Positions 1 through 6,877 of a DNA stretch of 64,000 bases are shown here, piece after piece. The position numbers and the translations under genes were made by a program. The notes under the pieces are model-generated. The model was not told the origin of the DNA. It worked only from the letters and a program-made list of their open reading frames with translations, and did no database searches. Numbering within the stretch: position 1 is the stretch's first letter; every line of letters starts with the position of its first letter. Origin of the DNA: Parachitinimonas caeni (GTDB lineage Bacteria; Pseudomonadota; Gammaproteobacteria; Burkholderiales; Chitinimonadaceae); NCBI RefSeq assembly GCF_030129945.1, contig NZ_JARRAF010000010.1, forward strand, positions 62,001-126,000. Reading direction: 5' to 3'.

Positions 1-60
1 ATCGCCTTCCACCGTGTACCACGGGCCAATGGCCAACGCTTCTCAAGAGGAACCTGGTAA
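1..60 (+). CDS. Phage terminase large subunit, C-terminal end only (partial)
   Basis: The first 60 bases read as 19 codons (starting IAFHRVPRANG, ending GTW) and a TAA stop. The stop shares its last base with the ATG of the portal gene, a TAATG junction typical of coupled phage genes. In Mu-like phages the gene just before the DUF935 portal is the large terminase subunit (Mu gp28), the packaging ATPase/nuclease. The identity rests on position only, since nineteen residues are too few to recognise a domain. The rest lies outside the window. Confidence 0.5.
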   Translation: MAFHRVPRANGQRFSRGTW

Positions 61-1643
61 TGGCCAAGCTCGTCGATGTGAACGGCCGGCCGATTGATCT
101 GGCGGCCCTGCGCCAACCCATTGCCAACCCGACCCTGACCGGGGTCCGCCAGCCGGTGGGGGCTTCGGTGTCGTCCGGGCTGACGCCGGAACGGCTGGCC
201 CAGCTGTTACGCAATGCCGAGGGTGGCAACGCGGCCGGCTATCTGGCGCTGGCCGAAGAGATGGAAGAGAAGTATCTGCATTACAGCTCGGAGCTGGCGA
301 CCCGCAAGCGGGCGGTGGCCGGGCTGGCGGTGCAGGTGCTGCCGGCCGGCGAAGACAAGACCGCCGAGGCCGCCGCCTTGTTGGTTCGCCAGTGCCTGCC
401 GCTGATCCAGGCTCGCCTGCCGGATCTGCTGGATGCGGTCGGCAAGGGCTTCTCGGTGCTGGAAATCGACTGGGATACCAGCGGCAAGCAATGGCTGCCG
501 CGTGCGCTCGAATGGCGCGACCCGCGCTGGTTTCAGTTTGCACGGGCCGATGGCCGCACCTTGCTGTTACGCGATGAACGAGCGCCGGATGGTCTGCCGC
601 TGGCACCTTACAAATTCATCCAGCACCGGGCAGCGGCCAAGTCGGGCCTGCCGATTCGGGGCGGTCTGGCGCGGCCGGTGGCCTGGGCCTATCTGTTCAG
701 CAATTACTCGATCAAGGACTGGCTGACCTTCGCCGAGGTCTATGGCCAGCCGCTGCGCCTCGGTAAATACGGCCCGACCGCCACCGATGACGATATAGCC
801 ACCCTGATTGAAGCGGTGCGCGGCATCGGTACCGATGCGGCGGCCGTCATTCCCGACTCGATGCTGATCGAATTCAAAGAGAACAGCGGCAAGGCCGCCA
901 GTGCGGATCTGTACGAGCGGCTGGTCAGCTATATGGACCGGCAGGTGTCCAAGGTCGTACTCGGCCAGACCCTGGCCACCAATACCAGTCAGTCCGGGGG
1001 TGGCGCTTATGCCCTGGGGCAGGTGCATAACGAGGTGCGGCTCGACATCGTGAAGGCCGATGCTGCCGGACTGGCCGCCAGCCTGAGCCGCGATCTGCTG
1101 CGCCCGCTGGTCGATCTGAACCTCGGGCCCCAAGCCGCCTACCCGCAACTGCGGATTGACCTCGAGGAGCCGGAAGACCTGAACGCCCTGGCCGGCCATC
1201 TGCGCACCCTGCATGAGCTGGGGCTGCCGATCAAACGGCAGTGGGTGTACGACAAGTTCGCCATTCCGGCACCGGAAGCGGGCGATGTGTTGTTGGGGGA
1301 CCAAGCGGCAGCCGGTGCGCCACCCGCCACCCAGCGTCGGTACGGCAGCGCCCACAGCACGCAAACAGTGCCAACCCCTGCCAGCCCCGCCCCCGACCCA
1401 CTCGACGACTTGGCCGAACTGGCGCTGGAAGGCTGGCAGCCGCAGCTGAAGCCGCTGACCCATCCGCTGGTGGCCGAGCTGGCCGCCAGCCTGCAGCGCG
1501 GCGACAGCCTGCAACAATTCAGCGACCGCCTGCCGGGGCTGCTGGCGCAGATGGATGTGACAAACATCGCGCAAAGGCTGGCCGAGGCCGACTTCATGGC
1601 CCTGCTGGCCGGCCGTGCCGGCATCGATCTGGGGGGCGAATGA
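60..1643 (+). CDS. Mu gp29-like portal protein (DUF935)
   Basis: This 527-residue protein matches the DUF935 family, the portal of Mu-like phages. Portals form the ring at the capsid vertex through which DNA is packaged and ejected and to which the tail joins. Recognisable stretches are the N-terminal MAKLVDVNGRPID, the ALAEEMEEKYLHYSSELATRKRAV segment region (about residues 62-85) and the GQTLATNTSQSGGGAYALGQVH region (about 302-324), which is characteristic of DUF935. The ATG overlaps the upstream stop and the TGA overlaps the next ATG, so translation is coupled along the head operon. The last 120 residues are Ala/Pro-rich and variable. Confidence 0.9.
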   Translation: MAKLVDVNGRPIDLAALRQPIANPTLTGVRQPVGASVSSGLTPERLAQLLRNAEGGNAAGYLALAEEMEEKYLHYSSELATRKRAVAGLAVQVLPAGEDKTAEAAALLVRQCLPLIQARLPDLLDAVGKGFSVLEIDWDTSGKQWLPRALEWRDPRWFQFARADGRTLLLRDERAPDGLPLAPYKFIQHRAAAKSGLPIRGGLARPVAWAYLFSNYSIKDWLTFAEVYGQPLRLGKYGPTATDDDIATLIEAVRGIGTDAAAVIPDSMLIEFKENSGKAASADLYERLVSYMDRQVSKVVLGQTLATNTSQSGGGAYALGQVHNEVRLDIVKADAAGLAASLSRDLLRPLVDLNLGPQAAYPQLRIDLEEPEDLNALAGHLRTLHELGLPIKRQWVYDKFAIPAPEAGDVLLGDQAAAGAPPATQRRYGSAHSTQTVPTPASPAPDPLDDLAELALEGWQPQLKPLTHPLVAELAASLQRGDSLQQFSDRLPGLLAQMDVTNIAQRLAEADFMALLAGRAGIDLGGE

Positions 1644-2974
1644 GCGGTAATGATCTACAGCCCCTGCCGCCCAATGCGCGCTTGCAACCCTTGCCGCCGC
1701 AGGCCGCCATCGACTACTTGCAGGGCAAACGCCTGTTGGCCAGCTTCGACTGGCAGGAACTCTGGCAGGAAGAGCACAACCGGGCGCTGGTGGTGGCGAA
1801 GATGGCGCGGCTGGATTTGCTGCAGGCGGTGCAAGCCGCCTTAGTCGAGGCGGTCCGCGACGGTAGCGGCCTGGCGGAATTCACCGCCCGGCTGAAGCCG
1901 CTGCTGGAGCGCGAAGGCTGGTGGGGCAAGAAACTGCTACCCGATCCGTTAAGCGGTGAGCTGGTGGAAGCCCAACTCGGCAGCCCGCGCCGGTTGCAGA
2001 CGATTTACGAGGTCAATACCCGTCAAGCCTACGCGGTGGGCCGCTGGGCGCGCATCGAGCAAAACAAGGCCGTGCTGCCTTATGTGCGTTATGTGACCCG
2101 GCGCGATGAGCGGGTGCGGGCCTCGCACCGCAGCTGGCATGGCCTGACCCTGCCGGTCGATCATCCGTTCTGGCAGACCCACGCCCCGCCGAATGGCTGG
2201 CGCTGCCGCTGCAGCGTCTATGCCCTGAGCGCGTCAGCTATCAACGATTTGCGCGAGGCCGGCGAGGCAGTGCGCACCGAGGCACCCATCATCGAATGGG
2301 CCGACTGGACCAATACCCGCACCGGCGAAGTACGGCGGGTGCCGGTCGGCATCGACCCCGGTTTCGGCTACAACCCCGGTCAAGCGCAGGCCCGTGCCGC
2401 CAGTCAATCCGCCGCCTTGCTCGGCAAGCTGGATCAGGCCGCCCCGGCCTTGGCGCAGGCGCATGTGCGTGACTTCTTCGACAGCGGCGACTTTGGCCGT
2501 TGGCACAAGCAACTACAAAGCGCTATCGCCACCGCCGAGGCTGACGAACGACTGGCCGCCCTCAGCCCCGCTGCCCGCGTGCAACAGCTGCAAACCGAAC
2601 TGGGCCGGGGTGAGGTGCGCGGCGTGGCCGTGGTCCCGCCCCCGCTGCGGCCACACCTCGGCGCAGCCCCGCCAGTGGTCCGGCTGGGTGACCCGCAGCT
2701 GATCGCCCAGTTGGCGCAACCGGCCCCGCTGAGCCCGGCCGACTACGCCCAGTTGCCGGCGCTGATCGCCGCGCCGCAACAGCTGGTACAGATCGGCCCG
2801 CGCTGGCTGCTGTGGCGGCAGATCGACGGCAAGCTGTATCAGGCCGAATTGGCCACGGGCAGCGACGGTGCCTTGGTCCTGCTGGCATTGCAGACCACCA
2901 CCCCGGCCGAAGCAGCGCAGATGGCCCAGACGGGCCAGTTATTGATTGGAGGGGCTCTATGGCAGGGGGATTAA
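1640..2974 (+). CDS. Mu gpF-like head morphogenesis protein (SPP1 gp7 family)
   Basis: The 444-residue product has the phage Mu F / SPP1 gp7 minor head protein fold signature: NTRQAYAVGRW near residues 123-133, then RDERVRASHRSWHG and HPFWQTHAPPNGWRCRC around 153-193. Such proteins bind the portal and help assemble or mature the head. I chose the ATG at 1640 because it overlaps the portal stop (ATGA); an open frame extends back to 1241, but only inside the portal gene. The C-terminal 190 residues after AHVRDFFDSGDF form a separate region, possibly a toxin-like nuclease domain of the sort often fused to phage gpF proteins; that part is a guess. Confidence 0.85.
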   Translation: MSGNDLQPLPPNARLQPLPPQAAIDYLQGKRLLASFDWQELWQEEHNRALVVAKMARLDLLQAVQAALVEAVRDGSGLAEFTARLKPLLEREGWWGKKLLPDPLSGELVEAQLGSPRRLQTIYEVNTRQAYAVGRWARIEQNKAVLPYVRYVTRRDERVRASHRSWHGLTLPVDHPFWQTHAPPNGWRCRCSVYALSASAINDLREAGEAVRTEAPIIEWADWTNTRTGEVRRVPVGIDPGFGYNPGQAQARAASQSAALLGKLDQAAPALAQAHVRDFFDSGDFGRWHKQLQSAIATAEADERLAALSPAARVQQLQTELGRGEVRGVAVVPPPLRPHLGAAPPVVRLGDPQLIAQLAQPAPLSPADYAQLPALIAAPQQLVQIGPRWLLWRQIDGKLYQAELATGSDGALVLLALQTTTPAEAAQMAQTGQLLIGGALWQGD

Positions 2975-3447
2975 CCGTAACAGTCGCCGATACCGGCATT
3001 CGCCAGGTCTTGCAGCAGCTGGCCCAGCGCACCAATGACCTCGATCCGGCCCTGCATGCCATCGGTGCGATTCTCGAATCCGCCATCCGCCAACGCTTCG
3101 AGACCCGCAAAGACCCGAACCGCCAAGCCTGGGCGCCACATGCCGCCAGCACTGCCAAACGCTACGCCAGGCAGGACCGCCACCCGAAAACCGGCCAGCT
3201 CCACAGCCGGGGCACGCTACTGCAACGCACCGGCGAAATGCTGGATTCGCTCAACTACCAGGTAGAAGGCCAAAGCGTGCTGATCGGCTTCGGTAAGCCC
3301 TATGCGGCCTACCACGAATTCGGCACCCAACGCATGCCCCGGCGGGGCATGTTGCTGGGTGATCCAATCACCGGAACATTGGGGCTGGGGGATGAGGGCG
3401 AAGTCGTGGCTATACTTCAACGGTTCATTGAAGGAGGCGCACGATGA
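2959..3447 (+). CDS. Mu gpG-like virion morphogenesis protein
   Basis: The 162-residue product resembles phage virion morphogenesis (gpG, tail completion) proteins: an N-terminal helical part (RQVLQQLAQRTNDLDPALHAIG) followed by RQRFETRKDPNRQAWAPH and a C-terminal part containing AAYHEFGTQRMPRRG, where the HEFG..xxxPxR pattern is typical of the family. The ATG at 2959 has a GGAGGGG ribosome-binding site and overlaps the end of gpF by 16 bases. Its stop overlaps the start of the following lipoprotein gene. This is the last conserved phage gene before the cargo block. Confidence 0.85.
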   Translation: MAGGLTVTVADTGIRQVLQQLAQRTNDLDPALHAIGAILESAIRQRFETRKDPNRQAWAPHAASTAKRYARQDRHPKTGQLHSRGTLLQRTGEMLDSLNYQVEGQSVLIGFGKPYAAYHEFGTQRMPRRGMLLGDPITGTLGLGDEGEVVAILQRFIEGGAR

Positions 3448-3923
3448 AACTGAAGAGCATTCTGCTTTGGTTGGCGGTCGCTCTGTGGCTGGCTGGATGC
3501 GCGGCCTCGGGGCCGGCCTTTTCGATATTGAAGACCTCAAGTCCGAATAGCGGCGCCCTGTATATTTACCGACCGCAGATCATGGCCAACGTCCTTATCT
3601 CCCCTGGTATCAAGCTTGATGGCACTGAATATGCAACGCTGCAAAATGGTGGCTACATGGCCTTTGAAGTGGCTGCAGGCGTCCACACCGTTGAAATGGT
3701 TCTGAGTAAGCGCTACAAGCATGAAGGGGACGGGCTCAAGGTATACGTGCCCGAGCGAGGCGATGTCTTTGTCCGATTGACCACACAAAACACCCTAAAT
3801 CAGAGAAGGTTCTTGCTGGATCTGCCCGGTTTTGAGGTAGGCAGCACGGAGATTGCTGCCTGCAAGCAGGTTGACCCCATGTCTGGCAACAAACATAGCC
3901 CGAATTTTTTAATTGATAACTAG
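3444..3923 (+). CDS. DUF2846-like lipoprotein, phage cargo gene
   Basis: The 159-residue product begins with a lipoprotein signal (MKLKSILLWLAVALWLAGC; lipobox LAGC, Cys19), so it should be exported and lipid-anchored. The body contains SGALYIYRP, a hydrophobic beta segment LQNGGYMAFEVAAGVHTVEM and KVYVPERGDVFVRL, the layout of DUF2846 proteins, whose biochemical role is unknown. The ATG overlaps the gpG stop (ATGA). It sits between gpG and the Cas12-like gene, where Mu-like phages do not need a gene, so it is probably cargo expressed in the lysogen or late in infection. Small phage lipoproteins are sometimes superinfection exclusion factors; that role here is inference. Confidence 0.7.
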   Translation: MKLKSILLWLAVALWLAGCAASGPAFSILKTSSPNSGALYIYRPQIMANVLISPGIKLDGTEYATLQNGGYMAFEVAAGVHTVEMVLSKRYKHEGDGLKVYVPERGDVFVRLTTQNTLNQRRFLLDLPGFEVGSTEIAACKQVDPMSGNKHSPNFLIDN

Positions 3924-3942
3924 GCTTTCAAATCATCTGGTT

Positions 3943-5838
3943 ATGAAGCTCTCTGTCACCGGCGCCGGCCCGATTGAGTCGCTGATCTACGAATACGGCA
4001 TCCGTATCGACAAGGAGCACCTACGGTCGCAGGTGCTGGAAGATGGCACGCAGCAGGACTGCGCTTTGCAGCAGCAATTCTGGCAGGCGCACCACAGCTA
4101 CAACGCCATCGTTGCCCAGATCCGCGACACCCTGCAGGCGGCGATCCATTGGCTGGAGCGGCAGGCAGGGCCGGAGGTGGTCAGCCTGCGGCAGCAGCTG
4201 GAGCTGGTGACTGCCCGCTGGAAGGAGGCCAAGGCGGCAGATGATCGGGAATCCCTGAAGAAAATCGCCACCGAACGGCAGGGCTTATGGAAACGTTATT
4301 ACGAATTGATGCACGCCGCCCGCAAGACCCATAGCGCGCAGCTGAATGCCCAGTTTCTGGATCAGCTGGCCGAGCGCAAAGGCTGCCCGATCTACACGAC
4401 GCGCTGCCAGGCGGTGGACGAGGGCTTGGGCTGGGCCACTGCCAATCTGGTGATCAAATCCGCCATTCAGGCGTTCCGTAAAACCTGGCCCCGCTTCAAG
4501 CTGCCGCGTTTTCATCATGCCTCCGAAATTGTGCAGCAGATGGTCGAACTGCAGTTTGCCAGCGGGGCGGTGTCGATTGGCGATCTGCTGGCTGGTCGTC
4601 ACAGCGAAATCAAGCTGCTGGCTGGCGAGGCAGGTAGCCGCCACTACTATCCCTTTGAATTCCGCATCGGGGCCGGTGAGCGCAAGCAACAGATTACCGG
4701 CACCCTGCAATATCATCGCCCCCTGCCCGAGGGCGCGAAAATCCAGCGGGCGCGCCTGATTGAGCGACGGATCGGTAAGGACCGGCGGTACTACTTGCAG
4801 TTTTCCCTGCATCTGAACCAGCCGCTGCAACAGCCTGTGCCGGAGGACCGCCAGCCGCTGGTCGCGCTGGATTTTGGCTGGTACTACGACGAGGATGACG
4901 GCCGCCGCATTGCCGGCAAAACCGATAACGCCGATCCAGGTCTGGCAGAAATCCTGCGTCTGCCGCCCGAGCTGGACCAGCAATTCGATCATGCCGATGA
5001 ACTGAAATCCCGACGCGATGCCCTGCGTGATGAGCTGGTACCGGAACTGCGCGCAGTAGATTGGTGCCATGCGCCCGAGCCGATTGCCGAGCGGCTGGCC
5101 AAGATCAAGCGCGTGCCCAAGCCGCAATATGTCGCCCCCGGCCAGCTGGCGATGCTGGTTCTGGCCTGGCGCCAGCACTGCCCGGACTATCTGCCGGACT
5201 GGCTGGCCCGGCTGGAGGCCTGGCGCCAGACCGACCGCCTGTTGTGGCAGGCTTCCAGCCATCTGGCCCGCCGCACCCGCAATGCCCGCCGCAAGCTGTA
5301 TCAGCAATGGGCGCTGGATCTGGCACGGCGTTACGAGGTCATTGTCATCGATACCCCCGACCTGGAACAGACCGCCAAAGTGAAAGACGAGGAAACCGGC
5401 GCGCACAACAAGCTGGGGGCACGTGCCCGCGCTGGCCGGGTGCGCGCCTCACTCTATGAATTGCGACAGGCATTGGAATGGGCAGCGGCCCGACACGGTA
5501 CGATCATTGCCGACATCAAGGGCCGCACCAGTAAAACCTGCGCTTACTGCCAGGGCAAGGCCGAGCCGCCCGAGCCAGCCGCCCGTGCCGTGCATTGCCA
5601 GAACCCTGATTGTGGTGCGGTGACGGACCGCGAGCACAATGCGGCAGCGGTCTGTTATCAGCAGGCAGACAGGCGGCAGCAAGAGATCCGCTACCAATAC
5701 GTCGAGGCCAATCGAGCCAAAACGGAGGCTTTGGCGAAACGGGCCGATTCTCGGCAGAAACGACAGCAGGCACGCTGGAAGGACAAAGACAAAGACAAAG
5801 ATGATAAGGGCCCGGAGGCGGAAACCCGCGATGAATAA
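3943..5838 (+). CDS. cas12m: Miniature type V CRISPR effector, Cas12m-like (type V-M / former V-U1)
   Basis: This 631-residue protein has an alpha-helical N-terminal half and a split RuvC domain in its C-terminal half. RuvC-I reads VALDFGW (Asp310). The RuvC-II region reads VIVIDTPDLEQ, with Asp470 where TnpB/Cas12 nucleases usually have Glu. A zinc ribbon follows (Cys533, Cys536, Cys552, Cys557). RuvC-III reads DREHNAA (562-568), where most relatives have DRDxNAA. Size, layout and the IDT-type RuvC-II recall Cas12m, which is known to bind DNA under crRNA guidance and silence transcription without detectable cutting. The tail is Lys/Asp-rich. I chose ATG 3943; a TTG at 3913 is the alternative. 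No good ribosome-binding site is seen. A CRISPR array follows 185 bases downstream and no cas1/cas2 is present. A TnpB transposon protein is less likely, because TnpB is shorter and has no array. Confidence 0.82.
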   Translation: MKLSVTGAGPIESLIYEYGIRIDKEHLRSQVLEDGTQQDCALQQQFWQAHHSYNAIVAQIRDTLQAAIHWLERQAGPEVVSLRQQLELVTARWKEAKAADDRESLKKIATERQGLWKRYYELMHAARKTHSAQLNAQFLDQLAERKGCPIYTTRCQAVDEGLGWATANLVIKSAIQAFRKTWPRFKLPRFHHASEIVQQMVELQFASGAVSIGDLLAGRHSEIKLLAGEAGSRHYYPFEFRIGAGERKQQITGTLQYHRPLPEGAKIQRARLIERRIGKDRRYYLQFSLHLNQPLQQPVPEDRQPLVALDFGWYYDEDDGRRIAGKTDNADPGLAEILRLPPELDQQFDHADELKSRRDALRDELVPELRAVDWCHAPEPIAERLAKIKRVPKPQYVAPGQLAMLVLAWRQHCPDYLPDWLARLEAWRQTDRLLWQASSHLARRTRNARRKLYQQWALDLARRYEVIVIDTPDLEQTAKVKDEETGAHNKLGARARAGRVRASLYELRQALEWAAARHGTIIADIKGRTSKTCAYCQGKAEPPEPAARAVHCQNPDCGAVTDREHNAAAVCYQQADRRQQEIRYQYVEANRAKTEALAKRADSRQKRQQARWKDKDKDKDDKGPEAETRDE

Positions 5839-6023
5839 AGCAGATTGCGCGAACCGGTATCGATTGCAAAAACCCGGCCGGTTCGCGCATCCGGCAAGCT
5901 ATTGATAGGGAAGGACTTTGGAGTGATGCCCGCCAGCCGCTACTGCCATCCTGCTGACATCCGGAAAGGGTCGGCGCAAATGCAGGGATTTGGGCTAGTA
6001 GAAGAAGGGGTTATAGTGAAAGG
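5839..6023 (+). promoter_or_regulatory. Presumed CRISPR leader with inverted repeat
   Basis: This spacer separates the effector stop from the first repeat. It holds a perfect 12-bp inverted repeat (5846-5857 with 5878-5889, 20-base loop) just after the effector gene, which could end effector transcription or form part of the leader. The degenerate repeat lies at the other end of the array, which places the leader on this side. I see no convincing anti-repeat, so no tracrRNA is called. A promoter for the array is expected here, but no clear -35/-10 pair stands out. Confidence 0.5.
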
Positions 6024-6714
6024 GTTTCACCGGCCATCACAGCGGCCTTGTAGCTGTGACATTTCAGCAGCGGGATGGATACCTTGACGCCACGGGTTTC
6101 ACCGGCCATCACAGCGGCCTTGTAGCTGTGACAGTATAAGCAAGTTGATATTCGATAGCCCTGAGCGCGTTTCACCGGCCATCACAGCGGCCTTGTAGCT
6201 GTGACTGGTGTTAATTACATTCTTTGCTAGGTCATTGTCAGTTTCACCGGCCATCACAGCGGCCTTGTAGCTGTGACAGGTAGTCCTTTTCCGCCTGCAG
6301 GGCTAGAAAGTGGTTTCACCGGCCATCACAGCGGCCTTGTAGCTGTGACCCAACGTCATCAATCAGCACAAGATTGGCCTCCACGTTTCACCGGCCATCA
6401 CAGCGGCCTTGTAGCTGTGACTCGACCATCAGATGTGTACGCTGGTACGTCATAATCGTTTCACCGGCCATCACAGCGGCCTTGTAGCTGTGACCACTTC
6501 ACGTCAACCTTGCTGGGCTTGCCCAGCACTGTTTCACCGGCCATCACAGCGGCCTTGTAGCTGTGACAGGGGCTGTGCGAGAAAACAGGGCATGACCGGA
6601 AAACCAGTTTCACCGGCCATCACAGCGGCCTTGTAGCTGTGACGTGATATATGACTCGCGCTTCGAAAAAAAGGCGGGATTCACCGGCCCTCACAGCCGC
6701 TTTATTGCAAACCA
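6024..6714 (+). CRISPR. CRISPR array, 9 perfect 37-nt repeats plus 1 degenerate, 9 spacers
   Basis: Identical 37-base repeats start at 6024, 6096, 6169, 6241, 6313, 6385, 6458, 6531 and 6607. A tenth, heavily mutated copy starts at 6678. Spacers are 35, 36, 35, 35, 35, 36, 36, 39 and 34 bases, all different. The 3' part of the repeat holds TCACAGC and GCTGTGA, a 7-bp stem with a 9-base loop ending one base before the spacer. This is the position of the crRNA handle in tracr-free type V systems read in this direction. The last repeat is the decayed one, so array polarity is left to right, the same strand as the effector. Spacers 3 (6206-6240) and 5 (6350-6384) translate on the minus strand into phage-like peptides; see findings. 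Confidence 0.98.
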
Positions 6715-6822
6715 ATGAGCCATCCCCTTGGCCTTGCCGCTTCCGGCAGCCACTAACGCCCTTCTAACGGCCTTTTCCGGCCCTTCCTGCATCATGTTCC
6801 GCCTGCCCCAGCCTCCCGGCCA

Positions 6823-6877
6823 CTACTGAACCCCTTCCGCCTTAGCTCACCCCCCGCCACGCCGCAGACTGTGCGGC
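6823..6877 (+). promoter_or_regulatory. Repeated leader with hairpin before the protease/scaffold gene
   Basis: Bases 6823-6842 (CTACTGAACCCCTTCCGCCT) are identical to 11297-11316. Both are followed by a C-rich stretch and a 6-bp hairpin that ends exactly at the base before an ATG (here GCCGCA 6861-6866 with TGCGGC 6872-6877). Neither start has a normal ribosome-binding site. The hairpin arms differ in sequence but keep pairing. This suggests a conserved phage leader, and it also marks the right edge of each cargo block. The stretch 6715-6822 between array and leader shows nothing I can name. Confidence 0.5.

Noticed and set aside
567-1574. Long minus-strand open frame inside the portal gene
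   Set aside because: A GC-rich mirror of the portal gene; composition is low in complexity and no motif is present.
1241-1639. Long N-terminal extension of gpF
   Set aside because: It lies wholly inside the portal gene in another frame. The ATG at 1640 overlaps the portal stop and fits the family.
3913-3942. TTG start for the Cas12-like gene
   Set aside because: It overlaps the lipoprotein gene end, has no ribosome-binding site and adds ten residues of unlikely composition. The ATG at 3943 is preferred, though its site is also weak.
3943-5838. Effector as a TnpB of an IS605-type transposon
   Set aside because: No transposon ends or TnpA are seen, the protein is longer than TnpB, and a perfect array lies directly behind it.
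5839-6023. tracrRNA between effector and array
   Set aside because: Only a 7-base GGCCGGT match to the complement of the repeat is found, too short for an anti-repeat.
6206-6240. Spacer 3 as a self-targeting spacer against 9363-9839
   Set aside because: DNA identity is only about 60%, far too low for targeting. It is better explained as a homologue in another phage.
6273-6636. Short open frames reading FTGHHSGLVAVT repeatedly
   Set aside because: They are translations of the CRISPR repeats (SxGHHSGLVAVT-type units every 72-73 bases) and not genes.
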